Positions 18,047 to 26,959 are shown, counted from the stretch's first letter. The stretch: 64,000 bases of DNA from Pseudorhodoplanes sp. (GCA_022843165.1 JALHOD010000008.1:62001-126000); one strand, 5' to 3'. Translations and numbers: made by a program. The notes: generated from the sequence alone by a model not told the origin.

Positions 18047-19924
18047 ATGTCTGACAGCGACAAGGTCAACATCCTCCTGGTGGACGACCAGCCCGGCAAA
18101 CTTCTGACCTACGAAGCCATTCTGAATGAGCTTGGCGAGAATCTTCTTCGAGCCGGATCTGGCCGCGCTGCGCTGGAACATCTTCTGAAAATGGATGTTG
18201 CCGTCATATTGGTCGACGTCTGCATGCCCGATCTGGACGGCTTTCAATTGGCCGCCATGATCCGGGAACACCCTCGCTTTCAAAAGACTGCGATGATCTT
18301 CATTTCGGCGATCCATCTGTCGGACATGGATCGTCTGCGCGGCTATGAAATGGGTGCGGTGGACTACGTGCCCGTTCCGGTCATCCCCGAGGTCCTTCGA
18401 GCCAAGGTCAAGGTATTCTGTGAGCTGTATAGAAAGACGCGCGATCTTGAATTCCTGAATCGCGATCTTGAGCGGCGTGTTGTGGAAAGAACCGCGGAGC
18501 TTGAAACCACGGCTCTGCAATTGAGACAGAGCGAGCAGCGCCGGAGTCTTGCGCTGGCAGCCGGCAACATGGGGTCGTGGCAATGGAACAGGAAGGAGGA
18601 CGAGTATAGCTGGGATGAGGGACAGTATCGGATTTTCGGTGTTGATCCAGCCTCATTTGTCTTGGATTCCGACAATATCCGTGCCCGGATTGATCCCGAC
18701 GATTGGACCAAGATGCAGGTCGCGATCGAGCGTCTCGTTGCGCAGGGCGAGAGTCATCAGGTCGAATTCAGGGTTTTGCGACCGAATGGCGAAGTACGCT
18801 GGTGCCTCGGAACGACGGCAGCGGGAACGGGTAGGGATCGGGATGTTCTGAGCGGAGTCACGATCGACATCACCGACCGGAAAGAAGCCGATGAACGCCA
18901 GGCGTTGCTGGCGCGGGAGGTCGATCATCGCGCCAAAAACGCCCTTGCGCTGGTTCAGTCGATCGTGCGGCTGACGAAAGCGGCTGACCAGAAGACCTAT
19001 ATCGCCGCGGTGGAGGGGCGCATCCGTGCGCTGTCCAAGGCGCATAATGTCTTGGCCCAATCGCGCTGGCAGGGGGCCAACCTGAGGGGACTGATTGAGG
19101 AGGAATTGGCGCCTTATCGGACACATGATCCGTTGCGGGTATCCCTCAAGGGTCCCGATGTCATGCTGCAGCCTGCCGCTGCCCAGACATTGGCGCTGGC
19201 ATTGCATGAACTCGCCACCAATGCCGCCAAATACGGGGCGCTGTCGGCGATCGACGGACGCCTCAGGCTCGATTGGCATCTGACAGGGGAGAATTTGACT
19301 CTGCGCTGGAAAGAGAGCGAGGGACCAGGGGTCATTCCACCGCAATCTCAAGGTTTCGGGTCGCGTGTCATCAAGGCCAGCATCGAGCGCCAGTTGGGAG
19401 GCCATGTTGTATTTGACTGGGGCAAGGACGGTCTATTCTGCGAGATCGTCGTCCCGTCGACTGGCAGAATCGGACATGCAAGCCCGATTGAGCAGTCCAT
19501 CAGAAGCGCGGATTCCGTTGTCGTCGATGTCAGGCTGCCGCTGACGGGCAACCGGATCATGGTCGTCGAAGACGAAACTGTCGTTGCATTGGCGCTGAGC
19601 GAGGCTCTGACGCAGCTGGGATTTGAGGTGGTGGGACCTTTCAGCAGCGCCGCTGAGGCCTGCCGTGTCGCGCGATCAACGGATATCAATGCCGCAATTC
19701 TGGACGTCAATCTCAACGGTGAAATGATTTATCCGGTTGCGCAGATCCTTCTGGACAGAGGTTTGCCGTTCATTTTTGTGACCGGCTATGGACCGGAAAG
19801 CATTGACGCTCGGTTTGGCAGAATTCCGGCACTTCACAAGCCGATTGAACCGGAGATGCTGGGGCGGATTTTTGGCACTCTGAAAGATGTGGACAGACCT
19901 TTCGCCGTGTCTTCAGCGAGTTAA
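18047..19924 (+). CDS. REC-PAS-HWE histidine kinase-REC signalling protein
   Basis: 625 residues, ATG 10 bases after the kinase stop. Domains in order: an N-terminal receiver with phospho-acceptor Asp57 in ILVDVCMPDLDGF, a helical linker, a PAS domain (~165-280), an HWE-type kinase with His294 in REVDHRAKNALALVQS, an ATPase region including ALHELATNAAKYGALS, and a C-terminal receiver with Asp553 in AAILDVNLNGEM. HWE kinases are abundant in Hyphomicrobiales and often feed light, redox or general-stress pathways. Adjacency and orientation suggest phosphoryl exchange with the poly-HAMP kinase. No DNA-binding output domain is present, so the effector lies elsewhere. Confidence 0.9.
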   Translation: MSDSDKVNILLVDDQPGKLLTYEAILNELGENLLRAGSGRAALEHLLKMDVAVILVDVCMPDLDGFQLAAMIREHPRFQKTAMIFISAIHLSDMDRLRGYEMGAVDYVPVPVIPEVLRAKVKVFCELYRKTRDLEFLNRDLERRVVERTAELETTALQLRQSEQRRSLALAAGNMGSWQWNRKEDEYSWDEGQYRIFGVDPASFVLDSDNIRARIDPDDWTKMQVAIERLVAQGESHQVEFRVLRPNGEVRWCLGTTAAGTGRDRDVLSGVTIDITDRKEADERQALLAREVDHRAKNALALVQSIVRLTKAADQKTYIAAVEGRIRALSKAHNVLAQSRWQGANLRGLIEEELAPYRTHDPLRVSLKGPDVMLQPAAAQTLALALHELATNAAKYGALSAIDGRLRLDWHLTGENLTLRWKESEGPGVIPPQSQGFGSRVIKASIERQLGGHVVFDWGKDGLFCEIVVPSTGRIGHASPIEQSIRSADSVVVDVRLPLTGNRIMVVEDETVVALALSEALTQLGFEVVGPFSSAAEACRVARSTDINAAILDVNLNGEMIYPVAQILLDRGLPFIFVTGYGPESIDARFGRIPALHKPIEPEMLGRIFGTLKDVDRPFAVSSAS

Positions 19925-20107
19925 GGATGCCGTGTCGCACGGCGACGCCCCGCAAACGCCCCTGACCGGCAAGCGCACCATTTCATCTATCCTGTCATGG
20001 GGCATGCGGGCCGGCAAGTCGACCTTATACTCTCCGATCAGTATGTCGAGAACAGCAACGCACCTCCTAGCACCAACTAAAAAATATCGATCTAGACGGA
20101 TGGGATA

Positions 20108-20121
20108 TTGACCTAGCTCAA
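20108..20121 (+). promoter_or_regulatory. FixK/FNR-type box upstream of the CBS-BON gene
   Basis: TTGACCTAGCTCAA is a perfect TTGA-N6-TCAA. Its centre is about 66 bases before the ATG, so activation from a -41.5 site would place the transcript start near 20156. Confidence 0.65.
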
Positions 20122-20180
20122 ACCAGCCTGCGGATAATCGCGCGATGAATTTACTTCATTTGCACTGAAGGGAGCGTGCC

Positions 20181-20864
20181 ATGAAAGCCCGCGACGTGAT
20201 GGGAACCTGTGTGATTTCTGTGGGGCCTGACCTGCTTGTTCAGGCTGTGGCCAACACTCTGGTCAAAAATGGAATTAGCGCTGTTCCAGTCGTGGACCAT
20301 GCCGGCAAGCTTCTTGGCATTGTGTCCGAGGGCGATCTGGTCCGTCGCGCAGAGACGCATACGGAGCATCGGAGCGCCTGGTGGCTGGATATGCTGGGTT
20401 CCGCCCGAAAGGGCGCTGCGGACTTTGTCAAATCACACGGACGCAAAGCCAAGGACGTAATGACGACAGCCGTTGTCACGGCGGAACCGGAAACATCGCT
20501 CAGCGACATCGCCGATATGATGGAACGGCATGGCATCAAGCGGGTGCCTATCATGCATGATGGTCAGATTATTGGCATCGTCAGCCGCGCCAATCTGGTG
20601 CAGGCGCTGGCCAGCGGCCAGACCGATCTCGATGTCTCGCCTAGCGATGAGGAACTGCGAGAGGCTGTGGTGGCCAAATTGCGCGGCCACCGATGGGGAC
20701 AGTCGATGATTAACGTGCTTGTACAGCGCGGAATCGTCGACTTGTGGGGTGTCGTCGACAGTGAAGATGAGAAGAAGGCGGTGCGGATCGCGGCGGAGGA
20801 GACGCCCGGCGTAAGCGCGGTCAACGATAATTTGCGAGTCTATCCTATCGGGTCCGGATTCTGA
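20181..20864 (+). CDS. Tandem CBS domain protein with C-terminal BON domain
   Basis: 227 residues. Two CBS motifs bind adenine nucleotides: residues ~1-60 (KARDVMGTCVISVGPDLLVQ, ISAVPVVDHAGKLLGIVSEGDLVRR) and ~90-150 (KAKDVMTTAVVTAEPETSL, IKRVPIMHDGQIIGIVSRANLV). Residues ~160-225 are a BON domain (VVAKLRGHRWGQSMINVLVQ, GVSAVNDNLRVYP). The protein is soluble and probably senses AMP/ATP or SAM. A perfect FixK-type box precedes it. CBS-BON proteins are recurrent members of low-oxygen regulons in this order. Molecular target unknown. Confidence 0.85.
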   Translation: MKARDVMGTCVISVGPDLLVQAVANTLVKNGISAVPVVDHAGKLLGIVSEGDLVRRAETHTEHRSAWWLDMLGSARKGAADFVKSHGRKAKDVMTTAVVTAEPETSLSDIADMMERHGIKRVPIMHDGQIIGIVSRANLVQALASGQTDLDVSPSDEELREAVVAKLRGHRWGQSMINVLVQRGIVDLWGVVDSEDEKKAVRIAAEETPGVSAVNDNLRVYPIGSGF

Positions 20865-20910
20865 CTATTTGGTGGAAAGAAACCTGAGAGCCATGCTGTG
20901 TACTCGCTGA

Positions 20911-20930
20911 CGCGATACGCGGCTTTTTTC
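20911..20930 (+). terminator. Possible weak terminator after the CBS-BON gene
   Basis: CGCG-ATA-CGCG followed by GC and six T. The stem is only four base pairs, so this is tentative. Confidence 0.25.
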
Positions 20931-20951
20931 GTAAAGATTTTCGGGTGAAGA

Positions 20952-22826
20952 TCACCGTACAGATGTAGGCCGGTCACGCAGCGCTCTTAGCGCATTCAGA
21001 ATAACGGCAACGTCGATAATCTCCTGAAAAAGCGCGCCCTGAACCGGTGTGATATATCCGAAAGCGGCCGCGAACATGCCGGCGATGGAAAGCCCGATTC
21101 CAGCATAGACGCTCTGCAGCGCAATGGCGCGCGACCGGCGAGCAATCTCGATCGCCGGCAGCACGCGGTCGAGCTGATCGACCAACAACACAACGTCCGC
21201 CGCTTCCGCACTGGCGGCCGCGCCGCGGGCGCCCATGGCGACCCCGACATCGGCGGCAGCGAGAGCGGGAGCGTCATTCACGCCGTCTCCCACCATCATG
21301 ACCGGTCCGTTCTTGCGTTCCGACAGAACCACCAGCACCTTCTGATCCGGCGTCAGGTCGGAGCGGACGGCGTCAAGCGACAGCCCCGCCGCGATGGCGT
21401 TGGCAACCTCATGACGATCACCGGTTGCCAACACGATGCGCTCAATTCCCAGATCTCGGAGTTGCCGCAGAAGCTTGTCCACCCCGATCCGCAATTCGTC
21501 GGAGAGAATGAATTCGCCGGCGAATTGCCCATCGATGGCGACGGCAACAGCCATCGAACCAGGCGTGTCGGAATTATGAAAGGAGGCGGACTGACCAAGC
21601 CGCCGTGCGATGAACTGACGGCCGCCAACCGCAACTCGCTGGCCATCCACTATGCCTTCCACGCCCTCGCCGGGAGTTTCGATGGGTGAGACCGGAACGC
21701 TCAGGGTCAGCCGCCGGCGGTGTGCTTCCGCCACGATCGTCTGGCCGACAATGTGTTTCGAGGCCTGATCGAGCGATGCCGCCATTCGAAGGACGTCATC
21801 CGGCGTGCGACCGGCGACAGCCTGTTCCGTAACGACTCTTGCACGCCCCTCGGTGAGGGTTCCGGTCTTGTCGATGACGAGTCCACGCAGGCGCGTCATC
21901 ATCTCGAGCACCTTGCCGCCCTTGATCAGAATGCCGTGCTTCGCCGCGCGCGAAAGGCCCGATACGATCGCGACGGGAACAGCCAGGATCAGCGGGCAGG
22001 GGGTTGCGACCACAAGCACCGCGACGGCGCGCACCGGGTCGGCAGTCCAGAACCATGCGCCGCCCGCGATCAGGACAGTTATTCCCAGGAAGACCATGGC
22101 GAAGCGGTCGGCCAGTCGCGCCATCGGCGCCTTGGATTTCTGCGCCCCCTCCACCAGCCGGACAATACCGGCATAGGTGCTTTCGGCGGCCGGCCGGCTG
22201 GCCGTCAGGTCAAAAGCGTCTCCAACATTGGTGGATCCGCTCATGACGGAATCGCCGACCCGCCGCTGGACAGGGATCGATTCGCCTGTCAGCGCGGACT
22301 GGTCCAGCACCGCTAGATTCTCGACGACCGTTCCATCAACCGGAACGATATCGCCGCGTCTGATCAGCAATCTGTCGCCGGGTGAAATCACCTCAATGGA
22401 TACTTCGGTCAGTTCACTGTCGCGGTGCAAAATGGCGGTGCGCGGAACGCGTGCCAGAAGTGCGGTCATTTCGCGGCGCGCCTGCCGTTCTGCAAAATTC
22501 TCCAGATATTGCCCACCGGCATACATCAGAGCGACGACCGCAGCCGCCAAGTCTTCGCCGAAAGTCAGAGCCGCCGTCATCGACAAGGCCGCGACTATGT
22601 CGAGCCCAACGTCGCCGCGCCGCAGGCTGGAGATGATTTCGGCCACAAGCACCAGCAGCACCGGAATGGTCGCGGCCTTCCAAATCCATGCAGACCATGT
22701 CCCATAGTGCAGCATGTCGGCGCCCAGGCCGATGGCAAGGCCTGCGGCCGGAAGCGCAACAAGAAACGGACGCAGACTTGCTCCGGTCAGCGGCAGCGAG
22801 AAATGGGTACGAATGACCTGAAGCAC
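20952..22826 (-). CDS. Heavy-metal P1B-type ATPase with TPCP membrane motif
   Basis: 624 residues from a GTG start. There is no N-terminal HMA metal-binding domain: the protein opens with membrane helices. The actuator motif is ALTGES (~180), the phosphorylation site is Asp319 in DKTGTLT, and MVGDGVNDAPALAAADVGVAMG closes the P domain. The transport-site motif in helix 6 is TPCP (275-278), not the CPC of copper pumps, so the cargo is probably another divalent metal (Co, Ni, Zn or Fe); this is inference. It ends in a convergent arrangement with the CBS-BON gene. A FixK2-like site lies about 90 bases upstream. Confidence 0.88.
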   Translation of the reverse strand: MLQVIRTHFSLPLTGASLRPFLVALPAAGLAIGLGADMLHYGTWSAWIWKAATIPVLLVLVAEIISSLRRGDVGLDIVAALSMTAALTFGEDLAAAVVALMYAGGQYLENFAERQARREMTALLARVPRTAILHRDSELTEVSIEVISPGDRLLIRRGDIVPVDGTVVENLAVLDQSALTGESIPVQRRVGDSVMSGSTNVGDAFDLTASRPAAESTYAGIVRLVEGAQKSKAPMARLADRFAMVFLGITVLIAGGAWFWTADPVRAVAVLVVATPCPLILAVPVAIVSGLSRAAKHGILIKGGKVLEMMTRLRGLVIDKTGTLTEGRARVVTEQAVAGRTPDDVLRMAASLDQASKHIVGQTIVAEAHRRRLTLSVPVSPIETPGEGVEGIVDGQRVAVGGRQFIARRLGQSASFHNSDTPGSMAVAVAIDGQFAGEFILSDELRIGVDKLLRQLRDLGIERIVLATGDRHEVANAIAAGLSLDAVRSDLTPDQKVLVVLSERKNGPVMMVGDGVNDAPALAAADVGVAMGARGAAASAEAADVVLLVDQLDRVLPAIEIARRSRAIALQSVYAGIGLSIAGMFAAAFGYITPVQGALFQEIIDVAVILNALRALRDRPTSVR

Positions 22827-22909
22827 GGAGGGCCTCGTTTGAAAATCTTACACAAGATCATGAATTGATATAAGTAATTGTAATATAAGTTCTTTTTACA
22901 ATGCGAGAC

Positions 22910-22923
22910 TTGATCCATCGCAA
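22910..22923. promoter_or_regulatory. FixK2-like site between P-type ATPase and DUF2892 genes
   Basis: TTGATCCATCGCAA matches TTG(A/C)-N6-(T/G)CAA with one half-site changed from TCAA to GCAA. It sits in the divergent gap, about 90 bases from the ATPase start and 100 from the DUF2892 start. Confidence 0.4.
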
Positions 22924-22958
22924 ATTCGGCTGGATGGAGAGGGCTATAAATATCCTTG

Positions 22959-23001
22959 TTTTATGGTCGGACCTTGCAGCTTTTATGGTCGGACCTTGCA
23001 G
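22959..23001 (+). repeat. Tandem 21-bp direct repeat before the DUF2892 gene
   Basis: Two identical 21-base copies (22959-22979 and 22981-23001), each starting TTTTATGGTC and ending CCTTGCAG, separated by one base. The second copy ends 15 bases before the ATG at 23017. This could be a tandem operator or a replication-slippage duplication in the leader. Confidence 0.8.
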
Positions 23002-23016
23002 TAAGGAAAACATCAG

Positions 23017-23226
23017 ATGACCGTCAATATCGGACTGATCGATCGCATTGTCAGGATCGTTGTGGGTGTAGTTCTGATAGCTTACGCCATCCCGGTCGGT
23101 TTCGCACCGACCGGCTGGAACTGGGTTGGCTGGATTGGAATTGTGCCGATCATCACCGCGGTTCTTGGCAATTGTCCGCTTTATAGCCTGCTCGGCCTGT
23201 CGACTTGTCCGCTGAAACCGCGTTGA
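23017..23226 (+). CDS. DUF2892 (YgaP-type) small inner-membrane protein
   Basis: 69 residues. Two membrane segments (RIVRIVVGVVLIAYAIPVGF and GWIGIVPIITAVLGNCPLYSLLG) and the family ending LLGLSTCPL with two cysteines (NCPLY, STCPL). This is the membrane part of YgaP without a rhodanese domain. It heads a four-gene forward run with the ABC exporter, ending 10 bases before the HlyD-family gene. Function unknown. Confidence 0.85.
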   Translation: MTVNIGLIDRIVRIVVGVVLIAYAIPVGFAPTGWNWVGWIGIVPIITAVLGNCPLYSLLGLSTCPLKPR

Positions 23227-23236
23227 ATCGGGTCAG

Positions 23237-24418
23237 ATGATATTGCAGATGTCGCACGTCGTCAGGATTGCCGCGTCCGGGATTGTTTTGATTGCCGTCA
23301 CTGCCGGTACGCTGTATTGGCGATTTTTCCGCGAAATCCAGGTCCAAACCGCAGGTCCGCAAAGCAATGTGGAAGTGCGGGTCTTCGGAATTGGAACGGT
23401 GGAAGCGCAAGTGCTATCCAAAATCGGCTTTCAGCTTGCCGGCAAGATCAATTCCGTCGAAGTCGACCAGGGTGATTTCGTGAAGGCCGGCGCTTTGCTG
23501 GCGAAGCTCGACGACGACACTCAGCGCGCCAAGCTGATGAAAAGCGAGGCGGCCGTGCGGCAGACGTCCGCTAACGTACTGAAAGTGCAATCTCAACGCG
23601 ATCGCGCCGACGTATTCTATCAGCAGAAGAAAAGCGTCAATGCCAGACGACAATCGCTCGTCGGGCGCGGCGCGGTTTCACAGGAAGCGGCCGAGGACAC
23701 GCAGGCGGCTGAGGAGGTCGCGCGCAGCGACCTGAAAGTGGTTGAGGCCGACTTCACGGTTGCGAAGGTCCTGCAGGACGATGCCGCTGCGCAGCAGCGT
23801 ATCGATGCGGTGCTGCTGGCGCAGCATGAGTTGCGAGCGCCGTTCGACGCGCGTGTTATCGCACGCCACAAGGAATTGGGCGGTATTGCGAGCGCCGGAG
23901 AGGCCGTGTTCACGCTTATCGAGCCGGGATCGATATGGGTTCGCGCTTATGTGGATGAAGCGCTGGCCGGAGGATTGGCCGTGGGACAAAAGGCCTTTGT
24001 CCGGCTTCGCTCTGAATCAAACAATTTGGTCGAGGCCGAGATCGTCCGCATCGATCAGGAAAATGACCGGGTGACGGAAGAGCGCCGGATTTATGTGCGG
24101 TGCCGCGCCTGCAATCCGCTGCATCAGATCCGGTTCCTGGGCGAACAGGCGGAGGTTGAGGTTCTCAAGACCGTCATTCCAGAAGGTCTATTTGTGCCGC
24201 TGAAATTTGTCGAAGGCTTCAACGGTCATTCCGGAACGGTCTGGGTTATCGAAAACGGGCGGTTGGCCAAACAACGGGTCGAATTGGGTGAACGGCTGCT
24301 GAACGGTCTCATCCAGGTCACCACCAAACTGCCTGCCGGCGTCACGATTGTCGCCGACGACTCCGCCGACCTTCGGATCGGCCGCGCTGCGCGTCCGCTC
24401 GCCGGGAGCGGGTCGTGA
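23237..24418 (+). CDS. HlyD-family periplasmic adaptor of an ABC exporter (DevB-like)
   Basis: 393 residues. An N-terminal anchor helix (IAASGIVLIAVTAGTLYW) is followed by a lipoyl-like half motif (AQVLSKIGFQLAGKINSVEV), a coiled-coil hairpin (~100-190) and the second half (RAPFDARVIARHKELGGIAS). A beta-barrel region completes the family layout. It joins the permease and ATPase encoded directly downstream into a DevBCA-like efflux complex that would reach an outer-membrane channel encoded elsewhere. The CRACNPLH segment has a Cys pair not usual for the family. Cargo unknown. Confidence 0.88.
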   Translation: MILQMSHVVRIAASGIVLIAVTAGTLYWRFFREIQVQTAGPQSNVEVRVFGIGTVEAQVLSKIGFQLAGKINSVEVDQGDFVKAGALLAKLDDDTQRAKLMKSEAAVRQTSANVLKVQSQRDRADVFYQQKKSVNARRQSLVGRGAVSQEAAEDTQAAEEVARSDLKVVEADFTVAKVLQDDAAAQQRIDAVLLAQHELRAPFDARVIARHKELGGIASAGEAVFTLIEPGSIWVRAYVDEALAGGLAVGQKAFVRLRSESNNLVEAEIVRIDQENDRVTEERRIYVRCRACNPLHQIRFLGEQAEVEVLKTVIPEGLFVPLKFVEGFNGHSGTVWVIENGRLAKQRVELGERLLNGLIQVTTKLPAGVTIVADDSADLRIGRAARPLAGSGS

Positions 24419-24419
24419 C

Positions 24420-25556
24420 ATGAATCTCGCGTGGCGTGATATCAAGCATAATCTGGGCCGGTTCCTTTTGACCTGCCTGGGTTTAAGCCTGCTGCTCGGC
24501 ATTGTTCTGGCGATGGTCGGCATTTACCGGGGCCTGATTGAGGAATCGCTCGGCCTTGTGCGCGCCGCGCAGGCCGATGTCTGGGTCGTGGAAGGCGGAA
24601 CGCGCGGGCCCTTTGCCGAATCCTCGCGGCTGCCCGCCGACACCCGAGAGGCCATCGCCGCGCAATGGGGTGTCGGGGCGGCCGGCGCAGTGGCCTATCA
24701 GAATGCGGAAGCCCAGCACCGCGGCGCCACCAAGCGGCTGCTTGTGGTCGGATCGGAGATCGGGCGGATCGGAGGCGCGCCGCGCGTTGTCGAAGGCCGT
24801 CCGATCCTGCGTGGCCGCTATGAGGCGGTGGCAGACCGGCGGGCGGGGCTCGCGTTGAGCGAACAGATCAAGCTCGGGCGCGATACCTTCACGGTTGTCG
24901 GCCTGACCGAAAATCTCGTGGCGTCGGGCGGCGATCCTGTCATTTTCATCACGTTGCGCGATGCGCAGAAACTGCAATTCGATCTCACACCTGCCGCCGC
25001 CCGCCGGGAAGCGGCGCGCAATGCCTCCGGCGTCGGTACGACAGACACGATCAATGCCGTACTTGTAAGGCTGCTACCGGGCGTCGACGTCGATCATTTT
25101 GCGGAGACCATCGGACGCTGGAAGCATCTGGGCGCCCTGACGCAGGATCAGCAGGAAACCGTGCTGTCGCGGTCGGTGGTGGAGCGCGCCCGCCGCCAGA
25201 TCGGTCTGTTCACCAGCCTGCTGCTGATCGTCTCGACGGTGATCATCGGACTCATCATCTACACGATGACGATAGACAAGAAGAAATCGATCGCGACCCT
25301 GAAGCTGATCGGTGCACCTGACAGCCGGATCGTCAATCTGATCGTGCAGCAGGCCTTGGCCATGGGACTTATCAGCTTTGTGACGGGTGCAAGCCTGATC
25401 CATGTGGCGCAGGGCTATTTCCCGCGCCGACTGGTGCTGGAGTCGGGTGATGGCGCTCTGCTTTTCGTCATTGTGTTGGTGGTGTGCCTGGTGGCCAGCG
25501 GACTTGGCGTTCGCACCGCACTCAAGATTGATCCGGCTTCAGCACTGGCGGGATAG
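24420..25556 (+). CDS. ABC exporter permease, MacB/DevC type
   Basis: 378 residues; the ATG at 24420 lies one base after the adaptor stop. Four membrane helices: one at the N terminus (LLTCLGLSLLLGIVLAMVGI), then a large periplasmic domain (~45-260), then three C-terminal helices with LKLIGAPDSRIVNLIVQQAL between them. This is the FtsX/MacB-like type VII arrangement. The C-terminal RTALKIDPASALAG is the usual ending. It dimerises and is driven by the ATPase whose gene starts six bases later. Confidence 0.88.
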   Translation: MNLAWRDIKHNLGRFLLTCLGLSLLLGIVLAMVGIYRGLIEESLGLVRAAQADVWVVEGGTRGPFAESSRLPADTREAIAAQWGVGAAGAVAYQNAEAQHRGATKRLLVVGSEIGRIGGAPRVVEGRPILRGRYEAVADRRAGLALSEQIKLGRDTFTVVGLTENLVASGGDPVIFITLRDAQKLQFDLTPAAARREAARNASGVGTTDTINAVLVRLLPGVDVDHFAETIGRWKHLGALTQDQQETVLSRSVVERARRQIGLFTSLLLIVSTVIIGLIIYTMTIDKKKSIATLKLIGAPDSRIVNLIVQQALAMGLISFVTGASLIHVAQGYFPRRLVLESGDGALLFVIVLVVCLVASGLGVRTALKIDPASALAG

Positions 25557-25561
25557 GTTGC

Positions 25562-26263
25562 ATGGAAAAGCCGGTTGTCGAACTCAGATCGATCTCCAAG
25601 CATTTCGGCGAGGGCTCGACCCGCGTTGACGCGCTGCGCGACGTCTCGCTCGATGTCTATCCCGGCACTGTGGTCGGACTGCGAGGCCCCAGCGGGTCTG
25701 GCAAGAGCACGCTGTTGAATGTGATCGGCTGTATCCTGGAGCCGAACTCCGGAAGCATGAAGCTCAACGGCGATCTGGTCTATGATGGAAAATGGCTGCG
25801 CCGCGATTTGCGCCGTCTGCGATTGGACAAGATTGGGTTCATCTTCCAGTCGCACAACCTTTTACCGTTCCTCAATGCCTGGGAGAATATTGCCGTGGCG
25901 CATATCCTTGCAGGTGCCGGTGCTGCCGAGGCGCGGCGGCGAGCGGAGGAATTGCTCGCTTATCTCGGGGTTGACCGGCGCAAAAACGCCATGCCGGGGC
26001 AATTGTCAGGCGGCGAGGCGCAGAGGATAGCGATCGCCCGGGCGCTTGCCAACAATCCGCGCATCATTCTGGCCGACGAGCCGACCGCCGCGCTGGACTC
26101 CCAGCGCGCCGGGGCGGTGATGGATCTGCTGCGCAAGGTGGCCGAGGAGCGGCGCTCGGCGGTCATCGTGGTGACGCATGACGAGAAGATTTTCAACCGC
26201 TTCGACTACATTTATTCGTTGCGGGATGGCGTGCTGGAAAATCCCGTGGGGCTTGCCGCATAA
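25562..26263 (+). CDS. ABC exporter ATPase, MacB/LolD/DevA type
   Basis: 233 residues. Walker A GPSGSGKSTLL, Q-loop FIFQSHNLLPFL, signature QLSGGEAQRIAIARAL, Walker B IILADEPTAALD and H-loop VVTHDEKIF are all intact. The length and the FQSHNLLP segment match the MacB/LolD subfamily that powers type VII exporters. Third gene of the adaptor-permease-ATPase set. It converges on pcaG with a 69-base gap. Confidence 0.92.
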   Translation: MEKPVVELRSISKHFGEGSTRVDALRDVSLDVYPGTVVGLRGPSGSGKSTLLNVIGCILEPNSGSMKLNGDLVYDGKWLRRDLRRLRLDKIGFIFQSHNLLPFLNAWENIAVAHILAGAGAAEARRRAEELLAYLGVDRRKNAMPGQLSGGEAQRIAIARALANNPRIILADEPTAALDSQRAGAVMDLLRKVAEERRSAVIVVTHDEKIFNRFDYIYSLRDGVLENPVGLAA

Positions 26264-26332
26264 GGAGAAGGGACCACCGGCTGTGTGGCGCGGCGGCCCC
26301 CTTTCTTCTGTGAGCTGTAGAGGCCCTCTCGC

Positions 26333-26959
26333 TTACACGTCGAAGAAAATCGTCTCATTATCGCCCTGCAGGACGATGTCGAAGCGGTAAATGGTCTTGC
26401 CGTCGCGCTTGCTGCGCTTGGCGAACAATGTTGAACGCCGCTCCTGCTGCTCGATCAGATTGAGCACCGGATCGGCTGCATTCGCTTCGGTTTCGTCGTC
26501 GAAATACATGCGGGTGTGAAGGCCGATATTGATCCCGCGCGACACGATCCAGAAATTGATATGCGGTGCCATCATCCGGGTGTGGCGACCGATCACTGCC
26601 CCCGGCTTGACGGTCTCGAATGTGTAAATGCCGGTCTGGAAATCCGCTCCTGTACGGCCCCAGCCGCGGAAGTTAGGATCGACAGCCTTCTTTTGATGAT
26701 CGGCGGGATGGTTGTACCGACCGTTGGTGTTGGCCTGCCAGATCTCGATCAGGGCATCACGCACGGGCGTGCCGGTGCCGTCCAGCACCTGACCTTCAAT
26801 CGCGATATGCTCGCCTTCGGTTTCGGCGCCCGCAAGCATGTTGCCGAAATTATTCTGGAAGATATCGAAGCCGGCCTGATGCGGGATCAGTCCGATATGT
26901 ACATAAGGCCCGGCTGTTTGCGAGGCGGTTTCCTTGAGATAGCCGAGAGATTGCGGCAT
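26333..26959 (-). CDS. pcaG: Protocatechuate 3,4-dioxygenase alpha subunit
   Basis: 208 residues, usual length. With the beta subunit it splits the ring of protocatechuate between the hydroxyls to 3-carboxy-cis,cis-muconate, using O2. Family motifs are GQVLDGTGTPVRDALIEIWQ (with NTNGRYNHP), DPNFRGWGRTGAD and MAPHINFWIVSRGINIGLHT. As in other alpha subunits, the iron ligands are not conserved. It starts three bases after the pcaH stop, so both are on one transcript. No other pca genes are in the window. Confidence 0.93.
   Translation of the reverse strand: MPQSLGYLKETASQTAGPYVHIGLIPHQAGFDIFQNNFGNMLAGAETEGEHIAIEGQVLDGTGTPVRDALIEIWQANTNGRYNHPADHQKKAVDPNFRGWGRTGADFQTGIYTFETVKPGAVIGRHTRMMAPHINFWIVSRGINIGLHTRMYFDDETEANAADPVLNLIEQQERRSTLFAKRSKRDGKTIYRFDIVLQGDNETIFFDV

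Noticed and set aside
26264-26332. Imperfect inverted repeat between the ABC ATPase and pcaG as a bidirectional terminator
   Set aside because: Arms around AGAAGGG and CCCTTTCT need a bulge and no T-run follows; too weak to list.
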